In this document: one piece after another, positions 1 to 10,889 of the stretch
Layout: every line of letters starts with the position of its first letter
Position numbering within the stretch: the first letter of the stretch is position 1
Assembly (NCBI GenBank): GCA_902626605.1
Contig: CACOFZ010000003.1
Location: 87,201-151,200, forward strand
DNA: 64,000 nt
Origin: an uncultured PS1 clade bacterium
Lineage (GTDB): Bacteria; Pseudomonadota; Alphaproteobacteria; MED-G09
Direction of reading: 5' to 3'
Made by a program: the position numbers and the translations under genes
The notes under the pieces: model-generated
The model's input: the letters and a program-made list of their open reading frames with translations, nothing else
Told to the model about the DNA's origin: nothing
The model's database searches: none

Positions 1-2
1 AT

Positions 3-503
3 AGAATTGGGGATATTTTATCTAAACAAAATTATTCTCTTCTTTATGGAGGTGGTGTTCTTGGGTTAATGGGTGTAGCTGCAAAATCAGCAAATAAGAA
101 AGGTGTTAAAATAATTTCAGTTTTTCCTAAATATTTAGATGACCCTGATATAATTTTTTCAAAACATCAAAAAGTTATTAGAACAGAAAATATTAATGAT
201 AGAAAAAAAAAGATGATTCAATTATCTGATATTTTTGTTTGTCTGCCAGGAGGAATTGGAACTCTTGACGAAATAACAGAAGTACTATCTAGCGCAGCGC
301 TTGGTGAACATACAAAACCAATTTTTTTAATAAATAATAATAATTTTTGGGATCCTTTTATGGACTTACTTGATCATATGGAAAACAATAAATTTATTAG
401 AACAAAAAGAGATAAAAATATAAAATTCTCAAGTCTTAAGAATTTATTCATTGTAAATAATTTAGATGAGCTTTCATTGCATAAAAAATTTATTTCTATT
501 TAG
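3..503 (+). CDS. LOG family protein (TIGR00730-like, lysine decarboxylase-like Rossmann fold), 5' truncated by window edge
   Basis: PGGxGTxxE motif (LPGGIGTLDEITE). The frame stays open upstream of the listed ATG, reading ...YSLLYGGGVLGLMG, so the CDS starts before the window. Confidence 0.85.
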   Translation, partial: RIGDILSKQNYSLLYGGGVLGLMGVAAKSANKKGVKIISVFPKYLDDPDIIFSKHQKVIRTENINDRKKKMIQLSDIFVCLPGGIGTLDEITEVLSSAALGEHTKPIFLINNNNFWDPFMDLLDHMENNKFIRTKRDKNIKFSSLKNLFIVNNLDELSLHKKFISI

Positions 504-2097
504 GCTGCGGAGCTCCATCTTTGATTAATTTGTATTGTATCGAGTCCATCAAAGCTTTAAGAGACGCATCAACAATGTTTGGACTAACGCCAACTGTAAA
601 CCAACTTTTTCCCTCTGCGTCTTTTGACTCAATTACTACCCTTGTAGTGGCTTCTGTTCCTCCATTTAAGATCCTAACCTTATAATCAACCAGAACTAAA
701 TCTTTCATATATTTGTCAAAAATGCCTAAATCACTTCTCAATGCTTTATCAAGTGCGTTTACAGGTCCATTACCCAAACCTGTTGACTCAATTTCTCTGC
801 CATCAACATTTAAAATAACCTTAGCCTCAGAATTAAGAGCTTCTTCTTTTGATATTTGCCCTTTTTTTATTGATATAGAATAATCCTCAACAGTAAAAAA
901 ATTCGGAACATTGTCTAAAATATTTTTTGCTAAAAGTTCGAAAGAGGCTCCTGCACCATCATAAGAATAACCATTAAATTCTTTTTCTTTTACAACCTCT
1001 AATAAATCTCCTAAACGATCATCCTTATCATCAACATTAATTCCAACAGATGATAATCGAGATAATAGGTTTGATTTACCAGCCTGATTAGAAACAAGAA
1101 TTTTTCTATTATTTCCTATATCCTCAGGTTTAACATGCTCGTATGTTGATGGATCTTTCATAACAGCAGAAACATGAAGACCACCTTTATGAGCAAACGC
1201 ATTATCACCAACATAAGGCTGATGTTTGTTAGGTTGCCTATTTATAATATCATCAAGTAGTAATGAAATATTTTTAATATTTTTTAAATCATCTTTAGAA
1301 ATTGAAATATCATAATTACTTGAATATCTCTCTTTTAAAATTAACGTAGGTAATAGAGAAATAAGATTTGCATTTCCACATCTTTCACCCAAGCCATTTA
1401 ATGTTCCTTGAACCTGTCTAACACCTCCATCAATTGCTGCAAGAGAATTAGCAACTGCATTCTCAGTGTCGTTGTGAGAGTGAATTCCTATTTTTTCTCC
1501 AGGAAATCGAGAACATACTTGATTCACAATTTCGTAAATTTCACCAGGCAAAGTTCCTCCATTAGTATCACACAAAACCACCCATCTTGCCCCAGAATTA
1601 AGAGCGCTTTCAATACAAGAAAAAGAAAAATCATTATTAGATTTAAAGCCATCAAAAAAATGTTCACAATCAATTATGGATTCAATATTATTTTCATTGA
1701 TAGATTTAACAGAGTCTTCAATTGACTTTAGATTTTCCTCTAATGACACGCCAAGAGCTACATCAACATGATAATCCCATGTTTTTGCAACTAAACATAT
1801 GCTATCTGAGTTGGTGTCAATTAAAGCTCTTAATTGTGGGTCATTATCGGCTGATCTACCTGCACGCTTGGTCATACCAAAAGCCGTAAACTTTGAATTA
1901 CTTAAATTTGGTCTTGATTCAAAAAACTTGGTATCAGTTGGATTAGCCCCTGGCCATCCACCCTCAATATAATCTAAACCAAATTTGTCTAGTGCTTCAG
2001 AAATTATAATTTTATCCTGAACACTAAAATCTACACCCTGCGTTTGTTGACCATCACGTAAAGTTGTATCAAAAATATATAATTTATCTTTAGTCAT
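496..2097 (-). CDS. cimA: (R)-citramalate synthase / isopropylmalate synthase family
   Basis: N-terminal DTTLRDGQQTQGVDFS; full-length 533 aa with HMGL-like and LeuA-allosteric-like C-terminal domains. Confidence 0.88.
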   Translation of the reverse strand: MTKDKLYIFDTTLRDGQQTQGVDFSVQDKIIISEALDKFGLDYIEGGWPGANPTDTKFFESRPNLSNSKFTAFGMTKRAGRSADNDPQLRALIDTNSDSICLVAKTWDYHVDVALGVSLEENLKSIEDSVKSINENNIESIIDCEHFFDGFKSNNDFSFSCIESALNSGARWVVLCDTNGGTLPGEIYEIVNQVCSRFPGEKIGIHSHNDTENAVANSLAAIDGGVRQVQGTLNGLGERCGNANLISLLPTLILKERYSSNYDISISKDDLKNIKNISLLLDDIINRQPNKHQPYVGDNAFAHKGGLHVSAVMKDPSTYEHVKPEDIGNNRKILVSNQAGKSNLLSRLSSVGINVDDKDDRLGDLLEVVKEKEFNGYSYDGAGASFELLAKNILDNVPNFFTVEDYSISIKKGQISKEEALNSEAKVILNVDGREIESTGLGNGPVNALDKALRSDLGIFDKYMKDLVLVDYKVRILNGGTEATTRVVIESKDAEGKSWFTVGVSPNIVDASLKALMDSIQYKLIKDGAPQPK

Positions 2098-3435
2098 TTA
2101 TTCACCCAAAAGACGTCTTTTGATTTTATCATAACCTATTAATAAAATAAGTTCTTTTAATTCTGGACCATAATCTAATCCTGTAATTGCTTTTCTTAGA
2201 GGAAGAAATAAATCCTTTCCCCTTCTATCAGTGGAATCTTTTATTTTTTCAATCCATAAATTCCAGGTTTTTTCATCCCATGGCTGATTGGGTAGAGCAT
2301 CTGCCGCAAGTTTTAAAAATTTATTATCAAAACTCTTTATTTCAATGTCTTTGTTTATTATTTTATCCCATTCACTATATTCTGAGAGAAAATTTATATT
2401 ATTTTTTACTATCTCCCATAAAGGTTCATAAGCAATAATATTTTGAATTTTTAGCCTGCCTTTAATTTCTTTAAAGCTTAAAATACTTAATTGAGATGAA
2501 TTTAATTTTGTTAATTGATCTAAACTAAATCTTCCAGGGGCTCTCCCTAATTTACTTAAGTCTAAAATATCTGAAATTTCTTCGAGTGATCGATAAGAAT
2601 TTAACTCAATTGAAGTACCTATAGATATATTAAGAGAATTAATTGCCATTGGCTCAAAATTTTTATCTTTAAGACTCTTTAAAGATGAAGCAGCATTTCT
2701 TTTTGAAAAAGGATCACCATTTTCATCAACGAGAAGAGGATGATGACCAAAAATTGGTGCATTTTTTCCTAAAGATGAAAACATCTCAATTTGAATACCA
2801 GAATTTGTCACATGATCTTCACCGCGAATAATATTCGAAATTTCCATTTCAACATCATCAATTACGCTTGGTAAATTATATAAGAAACCTCCATCCTCTC
2901 TAACAACAACTGGATCTGACTGAGTTGATGTATCTACTACTACCTCCCCTCTTATCATATCATTAAAAACAATCTTTTTTCCTGAAAGTTTAAACCTCCA
3001 ATAAGGTTTTCTTCCTTCATCAAGATATTTATTCTTTTCATCTTCAGATAAATTAAGTGATGCCCTATCATAAACTGGTGGCATTCTCCTCGATATCAAT
3101 CTCTTTCTTTTATAATCGAGCTCTTCCTGTGTTTCAAAACATTCGTATAGAAAACCATCCCTAACTAATTGATTAAAATATTTTTTATAAGTATCTATTC
3201 TTTCAGATTGCTTGTAAATTTTATCAACTTTTATTCCTATCCATTTTAAATCCGATATGATTTGTTCTGCAAATTCATCAGTGCTTCTTTCAATATCTGT
3301 ATCATCAATTCTTAAAATAAATTTTCCATTATTTTTTATTGAATAAAGATAATTAAAAAGTGCCGTACGAATATTACCTACATGCAATAATCCTGTTGGG
3401 CTAGGAGCAAATCTTGTGACAGTTTTTTGTGTCAA
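2098..3435 (-). CDS. gltX: Glutamate--tRNA ligase
   Basis: FAPSPTGLLHVGNIRTALFN (HIGH-type motif) and FSKRNAAS (KMSKS-type) class I aaRS motifs. Confidence 0.92.
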   Translation of the reverse strand: MTQKTVTRFAPSPTGLLHVGNIRTALFNYLYSIKNNGKFILRIDDTDIERSTDEFAEQIISDLKWIGIKVDKIYKQSERIDTYKKYFNQLVRDGFLYECFETQEELDYKRKRLISRRMPPVYDRASLNLSEDEKNKYLDEGRKPYWRFKLSGKKIVFNDMIRGEVVVDTSTQSDPVVVREDGGFLYNLPSVIDDVEMEISNIIRGEDHVTNSGIQIEMFSSLGKNAPIFGHHPLLVDENGDPFSKRNAASSLKSLKDKNFEPMAINSLNISIGTSIELNSYRSLEEISDILDLSKLGRAPGRFSLDQLTKLNSSQLSILSFKEIKGRLKIQNIIAYEPLWEIVKNNINFLSEYSEWDKIINKDIEIKSFDNKFLKLAADALPNQPWDEKTWNLWIEKIKDSTDRRGKDLFLPLRKAITGLDYGPELKELILLIGYDKIKRRLLGE

Positions 3436-5099
3436 TTTTTATCTCTAAATAAATTTGTGATTGGATATCTTCGGTCTCTTCCAAAGTTTTTTTGGCTTAC
3501 TTTTACACCTGGAGCAGATTGTCTCCTTTTATATTCAGAAACATAGAGAAGATTCTCTATTTTTTTAACTAAGGATTTCTCATGACCTCTTTTTACTATT
3601 TCTGAAATACTCATTTCATAATCAATAAGACACTCTAAAATATCATCAAGTTTATCATAAGGAGGAAGAGAGTCTTTATCCTTTTGATCTTCTCTTAACT
3701 CTGCGGTTGGTTCTTTTTCAATAATGGAAATTGGAATAACTTTACCAGATGGTCCTAGACAATTTGAAGATTTTGAAAAATTTCTCCATTTAGAGAGTGC
3801 ATAAACTTCTGTTTTGTAGATATCTTTTATGGGGTTATATCCTCCATTCATATCACCATATAATGTCGAATAACCAACAGAAACCTCTGACTTATTCCCA
3901 GTTGTAACAACCATATTACCAACTTTATTTGACAGTGCCATTAAGAGTGTACCTCTTATTCTTGACTGCAAATTTTCTTCAGTAACATCCTTTGGTAAGT
4001 TATCAAAAAAAGGAATAAGAACTGACTCAAGACTATTAAAAGACTCCCCAATATCCAAACTTCCAAGCTCAATGTCTAAATTTTTTGCACATTCAATTGC
4101 ATCAATAAAGCTTTGTTTTGATGTATATTTAAAAGGTAACATAAAACATTTTACTTTTTCTGGGCCAAGAGCATCAACTGAAATAGCTGCACATAAAGCA
4201 GAGTCTATTCCTCCTGATAAGCCAAGTATTACTCCTGGAAATTTATTTTTCATAACGTAGTCTCTCAAACCAAGGACTAATGCTGAGTAAATATCCTCTA
4301 GCTCATCTTTATTTTTTATATTCTTTGGAGTTTCATCGATTTTTTTATAAAATCCATTTTTAACATCATAATCTATGCTAATAATTTCTTGTGCCCATGA
4401 TGAACTTTTTAAAAATAAAGATTGATCGGAATTAACAACAAAGCTTGAGCCATCAAAAACTAGTTCATCTTGACCACCGACCTGATTAACATAAATTAAA
4501 GGTAAATTATTTTCTTTAACTCTCTGAATAGCAGTTTCTATTCTTAGATTTCTTTTATACCTGTCATATGGAGAACCGTTTGGTGTAATAATTATATCAG
4601 AACCATCGGTTTTTAATTGTCTGCAGACATCAGATTTCCAAATATCTTCACAAATTGGAATCCCTATTTTAATACCTCTAAAATCAAATGTTTGAGAGGA
4701 ATTTCCTCGATCAAAAACTCTTTTTTCGTCAAATACACTATAATTAGGTAAGCTCTTCTTTTTACTGATACCGATAATTTTACCACTGTCAATTAGAGCA
4801 GCTGAATTAAAAATTTTATCACCCTCTTTAATTGGAACCCCAATGATAATTCCAATATTGAGATCTTTAGTATATTTGACAATCTCCTCAAGACCTTCCA
4901 AACATGCATCTAAAAAAGAAGACTTTAAAACTAAATCCTCAGGAGGATAACCAGAAATATATAATTCAGAAAAAACTATCAAATCTGAATTTTTTGATTT
5001 CTTACTAGCTATTATTTCTTTAGCCTTAGCAATATTTCCATCAATATCGCCTACTGTATTATTTAATTGTGCAATAGTAATTTTCATTCTTATATCCAA
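3432..5099 (-). CDS. nadE: Glutamine-dependent NAD+ synthetase (start probably at MKITIAQ, about 5087)
   Basis: N-terminal nitrilase domain (FSELYISGYPPEDL) plus NAD synthase SGGIDSALCAA. Confidence 0.92.
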   Translation of the reverse strand: MDIRMKITIAQLNNTVGDIDGNIAKAKEIIASKKSKNSDLIVFSELYISGYPPEDLVLKSSFLDACLEGLEEIVKYTKDLNIGIIIGVPIKEGDKIFNSAALIDSGKIIGISKKKSLPNYSVFDEKRVFDRGNSSQTFDFRGIKIGIPICEDIWKSDVCRQLKTDGSDIIITPNGSPYDRYKRNLRIETAIQRVKENNLPLIYVNQVGGQDELVFDGSSFVVNSDQSLFLKSSSWAQEIISIDYDVKNGFYKKIDETPKNIKNKDELEDIYSALVLGLRDYVMKNKFPGVILGLSGGIDSALCAAISVDALGPEKVKCFMLPFKYTSKQSFIDAIECAKNLDIELGSLDIGESFNSLESVLIPFFDNLPKDVTEENLQSRIRGTLLMALSNKVGNMVVTTGNKSEVSVGYSTLYGDMNGGYNPIKDIYKTEVYALSKWRNFSKSSNCLGPSGKVIPISIIEKEPTAELREDQKDKDSLPPYDKLDDILECLIDYEMSISEIVKRGHEKSLVKKIENLLYVSEYKRRQSAPGVKVSQKNFGRDRRYPITNLFRDKN

Positions 5100-5215
5100 A
5101 AAAACAATTCATACCTTGCTTAGAGCCTATGAACAACTTAAAGATTGGTATCTTAATTGACTATATGTAATATATCAAAAGAGATTACATAAAATATAAA
5201 TAAAATGAGAGTAAA

Positions 5216-6232
5216 ATGAACAAAATTATTAGCAAAGAAATCCATCTACTTTCTAGACCAGATGGAGAACCAAAAAGTGAAAATTTTCAACTTGTTGAAA
5301 ATGAAATCAAAGAAATACAGACGGATGAAGTACTTGTTAAAAATTTATGGATGTCGGTTGATCCCTATATGCGCGGTAGGATGATTGATAGAAAAAGTTA
5401 TGTTCCTCCTTTTGAAGTAGGTAAAACTCTTGAAGGTGGGGCAATAGGGGTAGTTATTGAGTCAAATTCTTCAAATTTTAAAAAAGGAGATTACGTAAAC
5501 TCTAACTTTGGTTGGAGGGAATATTTTTCCTCTAATGCAAATTCTTTAAGCAAAGTTAATCCTGATATTGGACCGCTGCAAGCATATTTAGGTACTCTTG
5601 GAATGCCTGGAATGACAGCATATGTTGGTTTATTGAGAATTGGTGAACTTAAAGAAGAAGAAAATGTATTAGTGTCAGCAGCAGCTGGTGCTGTAGGAAC
5701 AGTAGCTTGTCAAATAGCTAAGGCAAAAGGTTGTAAAGTATACGGAACTGCTGGCTCTGATGAAAAATGCCATTTCCTTGAAAATGAACTTGGAATAGAT
5801 GGAGCCATTAATTACAAATCTTCAGATCACCTCACTAAATCAATACATAGTGTTTGTTCAAATGGTGTCGATGTATATTTTGAAAATGTTGGTGGGTCTC
5901 ATCTTGAAGCCGCTTTGAGCGCAATGAATCCTAATGGAAGAGTTGCGTTATGCGGAATGATTGAGCAATATAATGACACTAATCCAAGGCCTGGGCCAAA
6001 CAATTTAATGGCAGCAATTGTAAAATCTTTAAAAATTCAAGGATTTGTTGTTTCAAGTCACTATGATTTATCAGATAATTTTTTAAATGATATGAAAAAA
6101 TGGATTGAAAATGACAAAATGAAATGGAAAGAAACAATTGATGAGGGTATTGAGTCTGCCCCAAATGCATTCTTAAAATTATTTAGAGGTGAAAACTTCG
6201 GAAAAATGCTTGTTAAAATTGCAGAAGAGTAA
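5216..6232 (+). CDS. NADP-dependent oxidoreductase, zinc-less MDR family (CurA/leukotriene B4 dehydrogenase-like)
   Basis: MSVDPYMRGRM and VSAAAGAVGTVACQIAKAKG cofactor loop. Confidence 0.85.
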   Translation: MNKIISKEIHLLSRPDGEPKSENFQLVENEIKEIQTDEVLVKNLWMSVDPYMRGRMIDRKSYVPPFEVGKTLEGGAIGVVIESNSSNFKKGDYVNSNFGWREYFSSNANSLSKVNPDIGPLQAYLGTLGMPGMTAYVGLLRIGELKEEENVLVSAAAGAVGTVACQIAKAKGCKVYGTAGSDEKCHFLENELGIDGAINYKSSDHLTKSIHSVCSNGVDVYFENVGGSHLEAALSAMNPNGRVALCGMIEQYNDTNPRPGPNNLMAAIVKSLKIQGFVVSSHYDLSDNFLNDMKKWIENDKMKWKETIDEGIESAPNAFLKLFRGENFGKMLVKIAEE

Positions 6233-6243
6233 AATAGATAATA

Positions 6244-6657
6244 ATGAAATTTAAAAATATAATAGATGATTTCCAGTTTTTAGAAAGTTGGGAAGATAAG
6301 TATAAATATATTATTGATATGGGTAGCTCTTTAAAACCCCTAAGTAATGATGATTATAATGATGGAAATAAAGTTGAAGGATGCGCAAGTCAAGTATGGT
6401 TAACTGTTGAGGAAAACAAAAAGGAAGGGAAAACTTTTCTCAAATTTAATGGTGATTCTGATGCTTTTATAGTTAAAGGCTTAATAGCTATATTATTTGC
6501 TTTATTTTCTGAAAAAACCCCCTCAGAGATTTTAGAAATAAATCCAACAACTGAACTTAAAAAATTAAATTTGGATGAAAATATCACACGGCAAAGATCT
6601 GACGGTTTAACTGCAATGATAAACAGAGTTTTTTTTGAAGCAAAAAAAAGAATTTAG
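6244..6657 (+). CDS. SufE family protein (Fe-S cluster assembly)
   Basis: SufE-like VEGCASQVWL motif with active-site Cys; about 137 aa. Confidence 0.85.
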   Translation: MKFKNIIDDFQFLESWEDKYKYIIDMGSSLKPLSNDDYNDGNKVEGCASQVWLTVEENKKEGKTFLKFNGDSDAFIVKGLIAILFALFSEKTPSEILEINPTTELKKLNLDENITRQRSDGLTAMINRVFFEAKKRI

Positions 6658-6665
6658 TTATTTCA

Positions 6666-7886
6666 ATGAAAAAAGTGTTAGTAAAATCATCACCAATAAG
6701 AAATCTTTTATTCTACATGACAGGACAAGCATCTTGGTATCTCTCTCAGGGATTACAAATGGTCTTATTTCCAACAATTTTAATTTTGATGCTTCAAATT
6801 TCTCCATCAAACTATGGACTTGCTCAAGTTTCATTACTAGCACCATCTATATTTCTTATTGTTCTCGGTGGAACTATATCCGACAGAACTGATACAAGGA
6901 TTTTATTATTCCTTGTGCACTTAATAGCTACCACTCCATTATTTTTAATTCTGTTTGCAATTTATTTTAATTTTTTAAGTTTTGAAGTTATGATTTTTTA
7001 TGGTCTTATAATGGGCTGCGCATCAGCATTTGCGTTACCATCAAGAGAGTCTCTTTTAACATCAATTTCTTATGGTCAAATTCAAAGAACTGTTACAATT
7101 GCAATGATCACACAATTTAGTTTTCAATTAATTGGAATGTTTTTGGGGGGATTAGCAGATAACTTGGGAGTACTTCCATTAATTATTGCTCAAGGTTTAT
7201 CACTTGTAATAGGTGCCTATTTCTCACTGAAGCTTCCAAAACCAACATTTAAAAAAGAGCCTTTTAAATTAAATAAAATAAAAAATGAAATGATTGAAGC
7301 ATTTATTGAGGTAAAAAATTCTAGAGAAATTCTTCCTGTTTCTTTATCAATGATAATGGTTGGATTGTGTTACATGGGAAATAATCTGGTTACACTTCCA
7401 TATATTACAACAGAGAGATATGGATTTGGTTCAACAGGTTTTGCAATTGTATCAGCTTGCTTTTGGACAGGAACCTTATTCTCAAATACTATACTAGCAA
7501 TCAAGAAAGATATTAAAAACTGGGGAATTGCCCTTATGATAGCTTTATCATGTGGATTGCCCATTTTAGGATCATTATATTTTGAAATGCCTTTTTATAT
7601 TTTTTGTTTAATTATTTTTTCTTGGGGTTGTGGTGCAGGTGTAGTTATAGCAATGGGGAGAACAATAACTCAAACTTTTGCAATTGAGAGTCATAGAGGC
7701 CGTATGCTCTCTGTTTATACATTAGCTTTTATGGCTTCAGGTCCAGTTGGCGCGATAGTATCTGGCAATATTATTGAAAAATACAGTCTTCAAACCAATA
7801 TTCTAATCACGTCTAGTGTAGGAATTATTTTTTTATTAACCTTAAGCTTAAAGACTAATATTTGGAAAATAAAATCACCTACTTAA
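6666..7886 (+). CDS. MFS transporter
   Basis: About 12 hydrophobic segments; GGTISDRTDTR loop between TM2 and TM3. Confidence 0.8.
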   Translation: MKKVLVKSSPIRNLLFYMTGQASWYLSQGLQMVLFPTILILMLQISPSNYGLAQVSLLAPSIFLIVLGGTISDRTDTRILLFLVHLIATTPLFLILFAIYFNFLSFEVMIFYGLIMGCASAFALPSRESLLTSISYGQIQRTVTIAMITQFSFQLIGMFLGGLADNLGVLPLIIAQGLSLVIGAYFSLKLPKPTFKKEPFKLNKIKNEMIEAFIEVKNSREILPVSLSMIMVGLCYMGNNLVTLPYITTERYGFGSTGFAIVSACFWTGTLFSNTILAIKKDIKNWGIALMIALSCGLPILGSLYFEMPFYIFCLIIFSWGCGAGVVIAMGRTITQTFAIESHRGRMLSVYTLAFMASGPVGAIVSGNIIEKYSLQTNILITSSVGIIFLLTLSLKTNIWKIKSPT

Positions 7887-8776
7887 GAGTATTGTTCCTC
7901 ATCCCACCATGGATAATATTCTGGCATATCGTTTTTTACACTATCACTAAATTCTGCTGGTCTTTTATCGAGAAATGACTGGACACCCTCTTTAGCATCA
8001 GACATTCTCCCTCTTGCAAAAATTCCTCTACTATCAATTTTATGAGCATCCATTGGATGATTGGCACCAGCCATTCTCCAAATCATTTGCCTTGATAAAG
8101 CAATTGATACTGGTGCTGTATTATCGATAATTTCTCGAGCAATCTCTCTTGCCGCTTTAATTAAGCTGTCTGGTTTATGAATTGATCTAATTAATCCGCC
8201 CTCCAAAGCCTCCTCAGGACCAAAAACTTTTCCAGAATAAATCCATTCTAATGCCTTTGAAACACCAACAATTCTTGGGAGAAACCATGAAGAGCATGCT
8301 TCTGGAACTAAACCCCTTCTGGCGAAAACAAAACCATATTTAGCTTCCTCTGATGCAAGTCTAATATCCATTGCCAATTGCATTGTTAAACCAACTCCAA
8401 CAGCTGGACCGTTGCAAGCTGAAATAATAGGTTTTAAACATTCAAACATTTTAAGAGTAACTCTACCCCCTCCATCTCTCACACCAGAATGGGACCAATC
8501 AATTTCTCCATTATCTGAAATTGCACCTTTTCTATCGTCCCTTACCTCCATATTAAAAGTATCTTTTCCAGCAGATAAATCAGCTCCTGCACAATAACCT
8601 CTTCCTGCCCCAGTAACAATTATTGCCTTAACTTCGTCATCATCATTAGCTCTATCGATCGCATTTATTAAATCACTTTGCATGTTGTAATTGAAAGCAT
8701 TTAATTTATCAGGACGGTTTAATGTAATGGTTAAAATGTTTTCTTTAACTTCATATAATATTGCTTCATAATTCAT
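7883..8776 (-). CDS. Enoyl-CoA hydratase/isomerase (crotonase) family protein
   Basis: ITLNRPDKLNAFN and AGRGYCAGADLS crotonase motifs. Confidence 0.88.
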   Translation of the reverse strand: MNYEAILYEVKENILTITLNRPDKLNAFNYNMQSDLINAIDRANDDDEVKAIIVTGAGRGYCAGADLSAGKDTFNMEVRDDRKGAISDNGEIDWSHSGVRDGGGRVTLKMFECLKPIISACNGPAVGVGLTMQLAMDIRLASEEAKYGFVFARRGLVPEACSSWFLPRIVGVSKALEWIYSGKVFGPEEALEGGLIRSIHKPDSLIKAAREIAREIIDNTAPVSIALSRQMIWRMAGANHPMDAHKIDSRGIFARGRMSDAKEGVQSFLDKRPAEFSDSVKNDMPEYYPWWDEEQYS

Positions 8777-8869
8777 TTTCTTCTCCTAGAGGATTTTTAT
8801 TTAATAAATAAATATTGCATTAATAATAATATAATTTTTAAATAATTAAATTTAAAAAAGAGGAATTAA

Positions 8870-10417
8870 ATGCATCCATATATTCATGCTAAGAAAAATC
8901 CCAACAAACCTGCATTAATAATGGCATCATCAGGTAAAATTACCACGTATAAAGAACTTGATGAAAGATCAAATCAAATAGCTCATTTATTTAGGCAAAA
9001 GGGTTTAAAAATTGGAGATGGTATTTCAATTTTTATGGAAAATAACCCTAGATTTCTTGAAATTTGTTGGGCCGCACAAAGGTCTGGTTTATATTTTACG
9101 CCAATTTCATCTAAACTTACCGCAAGTGAGGTAAAGTATATTCATGATGACTGTAATTCTAAATTTTTTATTTCATCAAAATATTTAAAAAATGTTGCCA
9201 ATGAAACATATAAATTATTAAAAAATACAGAACATCATTATATGGTTGATGGTACAGAGGAAGGCTGGGAATCATTAGAAAATGCTATCAAGGATCTTCC
9301 AAAAACACCTGTACAAGATGAAGAGATGGGACAAGATATGCTTTACTCATCCGGAACTACAGGAAAACCAAAAGGTATAAGAGTACCTTTAAAGCATATT
9401 CCTATTGATCAATCTGATGCACTAATGTCAGTAATTGCACCTCTTTATGATATCAATGAAAATACGAAATATTTATCACCGGCTCCCTTATATCATGCAG
9501 CACCTTTAAGATTTACCATGAGAGTAAACTATCTTGGAGGCACAAACATCATAATGGAAAATTTTGATGCTGAAATGTCTCTCTCTTTTATTGAAAAATA
9601 TAAAATCAATATGAGCCAATGGGTTCCAACAATGTTTGTTAGAATGTGTAAATTGCCAGAAGAGATAAGAACGAAATATGACCTCTCAACACATGAGTGT
9701 GCGATACACGCTGCAGCTCCCTGTCCTATTGAAATAAAAAAAATGATGATAGATTGGTGGGGAGAAATCATCAATGAATTTTATGCTGGATCCGAAGGTA
9801 ATGGTTTTTTTGCATGCAATTCTAAAGAATGGCTTAGTCATATTGGTACTGTAGGCAAACCAATTTTTGGCATCCCACATATTTGTGACGAAAAAGGAAA
9901 TGAACTTCCAGTTGGATCAGAGGGGACTATATGGTTTGAGAGTGATGTTGAATTTACATATCATAATGATGAGAAAAAAACTCTTGAAACTAGACACCCT
10001 AATAATTCTAAATGGACTACATTAGGTGATATAGGAAAATTAGATGAGGATAATTATCTCTATCTTACCGATAGAAAAGCTTTTATGATTATTTCTGGTG
10101 GAGTAAATATTTATCCGCAAGAAACAGAAGATTTAATTATTACTCATCCTAAAGTTTTCGATTGTGCAGTTATAGGGGTTCCAAATCAAGATTTTGGCGA
10201 AGAAGTTAAAGCAGTTGTTCAGCCCATATCTTGGAATGATATAGGAAAAGACTTAGAGGAAGAAATTATTGAATTTTGTAAAAGTAACTTATCTACTATT
10301 AAATGTCCAAAAACAGTAGATTTTGAAAAAGAGCTTCCTAGGCATCCGACGGGAAAACTCTATAAAAGACTTTTAAAAGACCGTTATTGGGGTAAAAAGG
10401 ATAGTAAGATTGTATAA
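8870..10417 (+). CDS. AMP-dependent acyl-CoA synthetase/ligase
   Basis: YSSGTTGKPKGI P-loop; LGDIGKLDEDNYLYLTDRKAFMIISGGVNIYPQE motif. Confidence 0.9.
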   Translation: MHPYIHAKKNPNKPALIMASSGKITTYKELDERSNQIAHLFRQKGLKIGDGISIFMENNPRFLEICWAAQRSGLYFTPISSKLTASEVKYIHDDCNSKFFISSKYLKNVANETYKLLKNTEHHYMVDGTEEGWESLENAIKDLPKTPVQDEEMGQDMLYSSGTTGKPKGIRVPLKHIPIDQSDALMSVIAPLYDINENTKYLSPAPLYHAAPLRFTMRVNYLGGTNIIMENFDAEMSLSFIEKYKINMSQWVPTMFVRMCKLPEEIRTKYDLSTHECAIHAAAPCPIEIKKMMIDWWGEIINEFYAGSEGNGFFACNSKEWLSHIGTVGKPIFGIPHICDEKGNELPVGSEGTIWFESDVEFTYHNDEKKTLETRHPNNSKWTTLGDIGKLDEDNYLYLTDRKAFMIISGGVNIYPQETEDLIITHPKVFDCAVIGVPNQDFGEEVKAVVQPISWNDIGKDLEEEIIEFCKSNLSTIKCPKTVDFEKELPRHPTGKLYKRLLKDRYWGKKDSKIV

Positions 10418-10431
10418 TTTAGGAGAAAATT

Positions 10432-10884
10432 ATGAGAGTTTTTAACAATGTTGAAGAAATGAAAAAATGTGTTGGCCAGGAAATAGGTGTTAGCGACTGG
10501 TTTGCTATTGATCAAGATCGTATTAATGATTTTGCGGATGCTACTGGCGATCATCAATGGATACACGTAGATCCAGAGAGAACTAATTCAGAATTAGGTA
10601 TGCCTACAATAGCTCATGGATTTTTAACTTTATCTCTTGTACCAATGCTAACATCAAAAATTAGCTCAATAAAAAGTGTTACTAGAGGTATTAATTATGG
10701 AACAAATAAAGTTAGGTTTACTAATATGGTTCCAGTGAACTCAAATGTAAGAGCCAAAACTAAACTTCTTGAGGCTCAATCTAAGGCAGGCGGAACACAA
10801 TTAATTTCAGAAGTAAGTATTGAAATTGAAGGCCAAGATAGACCAGCAATGATTGCAGAAACCGTATCAATAGTTTTTGAATAA
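10432..10884 (+). CDS. MaoC family (R)-hydratase (NodN-like)
   Basis: FADATGDHQWIHVDPERT ... IAHGFLTLSLVP hotdog-fold hydratase motif. Confidence 0.88.
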   Translation: MRVFNNVEEMKKCVGQEIGVSDWFAIDQDRINDFADATGDHQWIHVDPERTNSELGMPTIAHGFLTLSLVPMLTSKISSIKSVTRGINYGTNKVRFTNMVPVNSNVRAKTKLLEAQSKAGGTQLISEVSIEIEGQDRPAMIAETVSIVFE

Positions 10885-10889
10885 ACTTT

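Noticed and set aside
1408-1725. 105-aa plus-strand ORF
   Set aside because: Antisense to the well-supported cimA; low-complexity composition typical of a shadow ORF.
2187-2438. 83-aa plus-strand ORF
   Set aside because: Antisense inside gltX with no RBS or family signal.
6635-6892. 85-aa ORF overlapping the SufE end and MFS start
   Set aside because: Alternate frame of the strongly supported MFS gene.
9529-9880. Two minus-strand ORFs inside the acyl-CoA synthetase
   Set aside because: Antisense shadows of a conserved enzyme.
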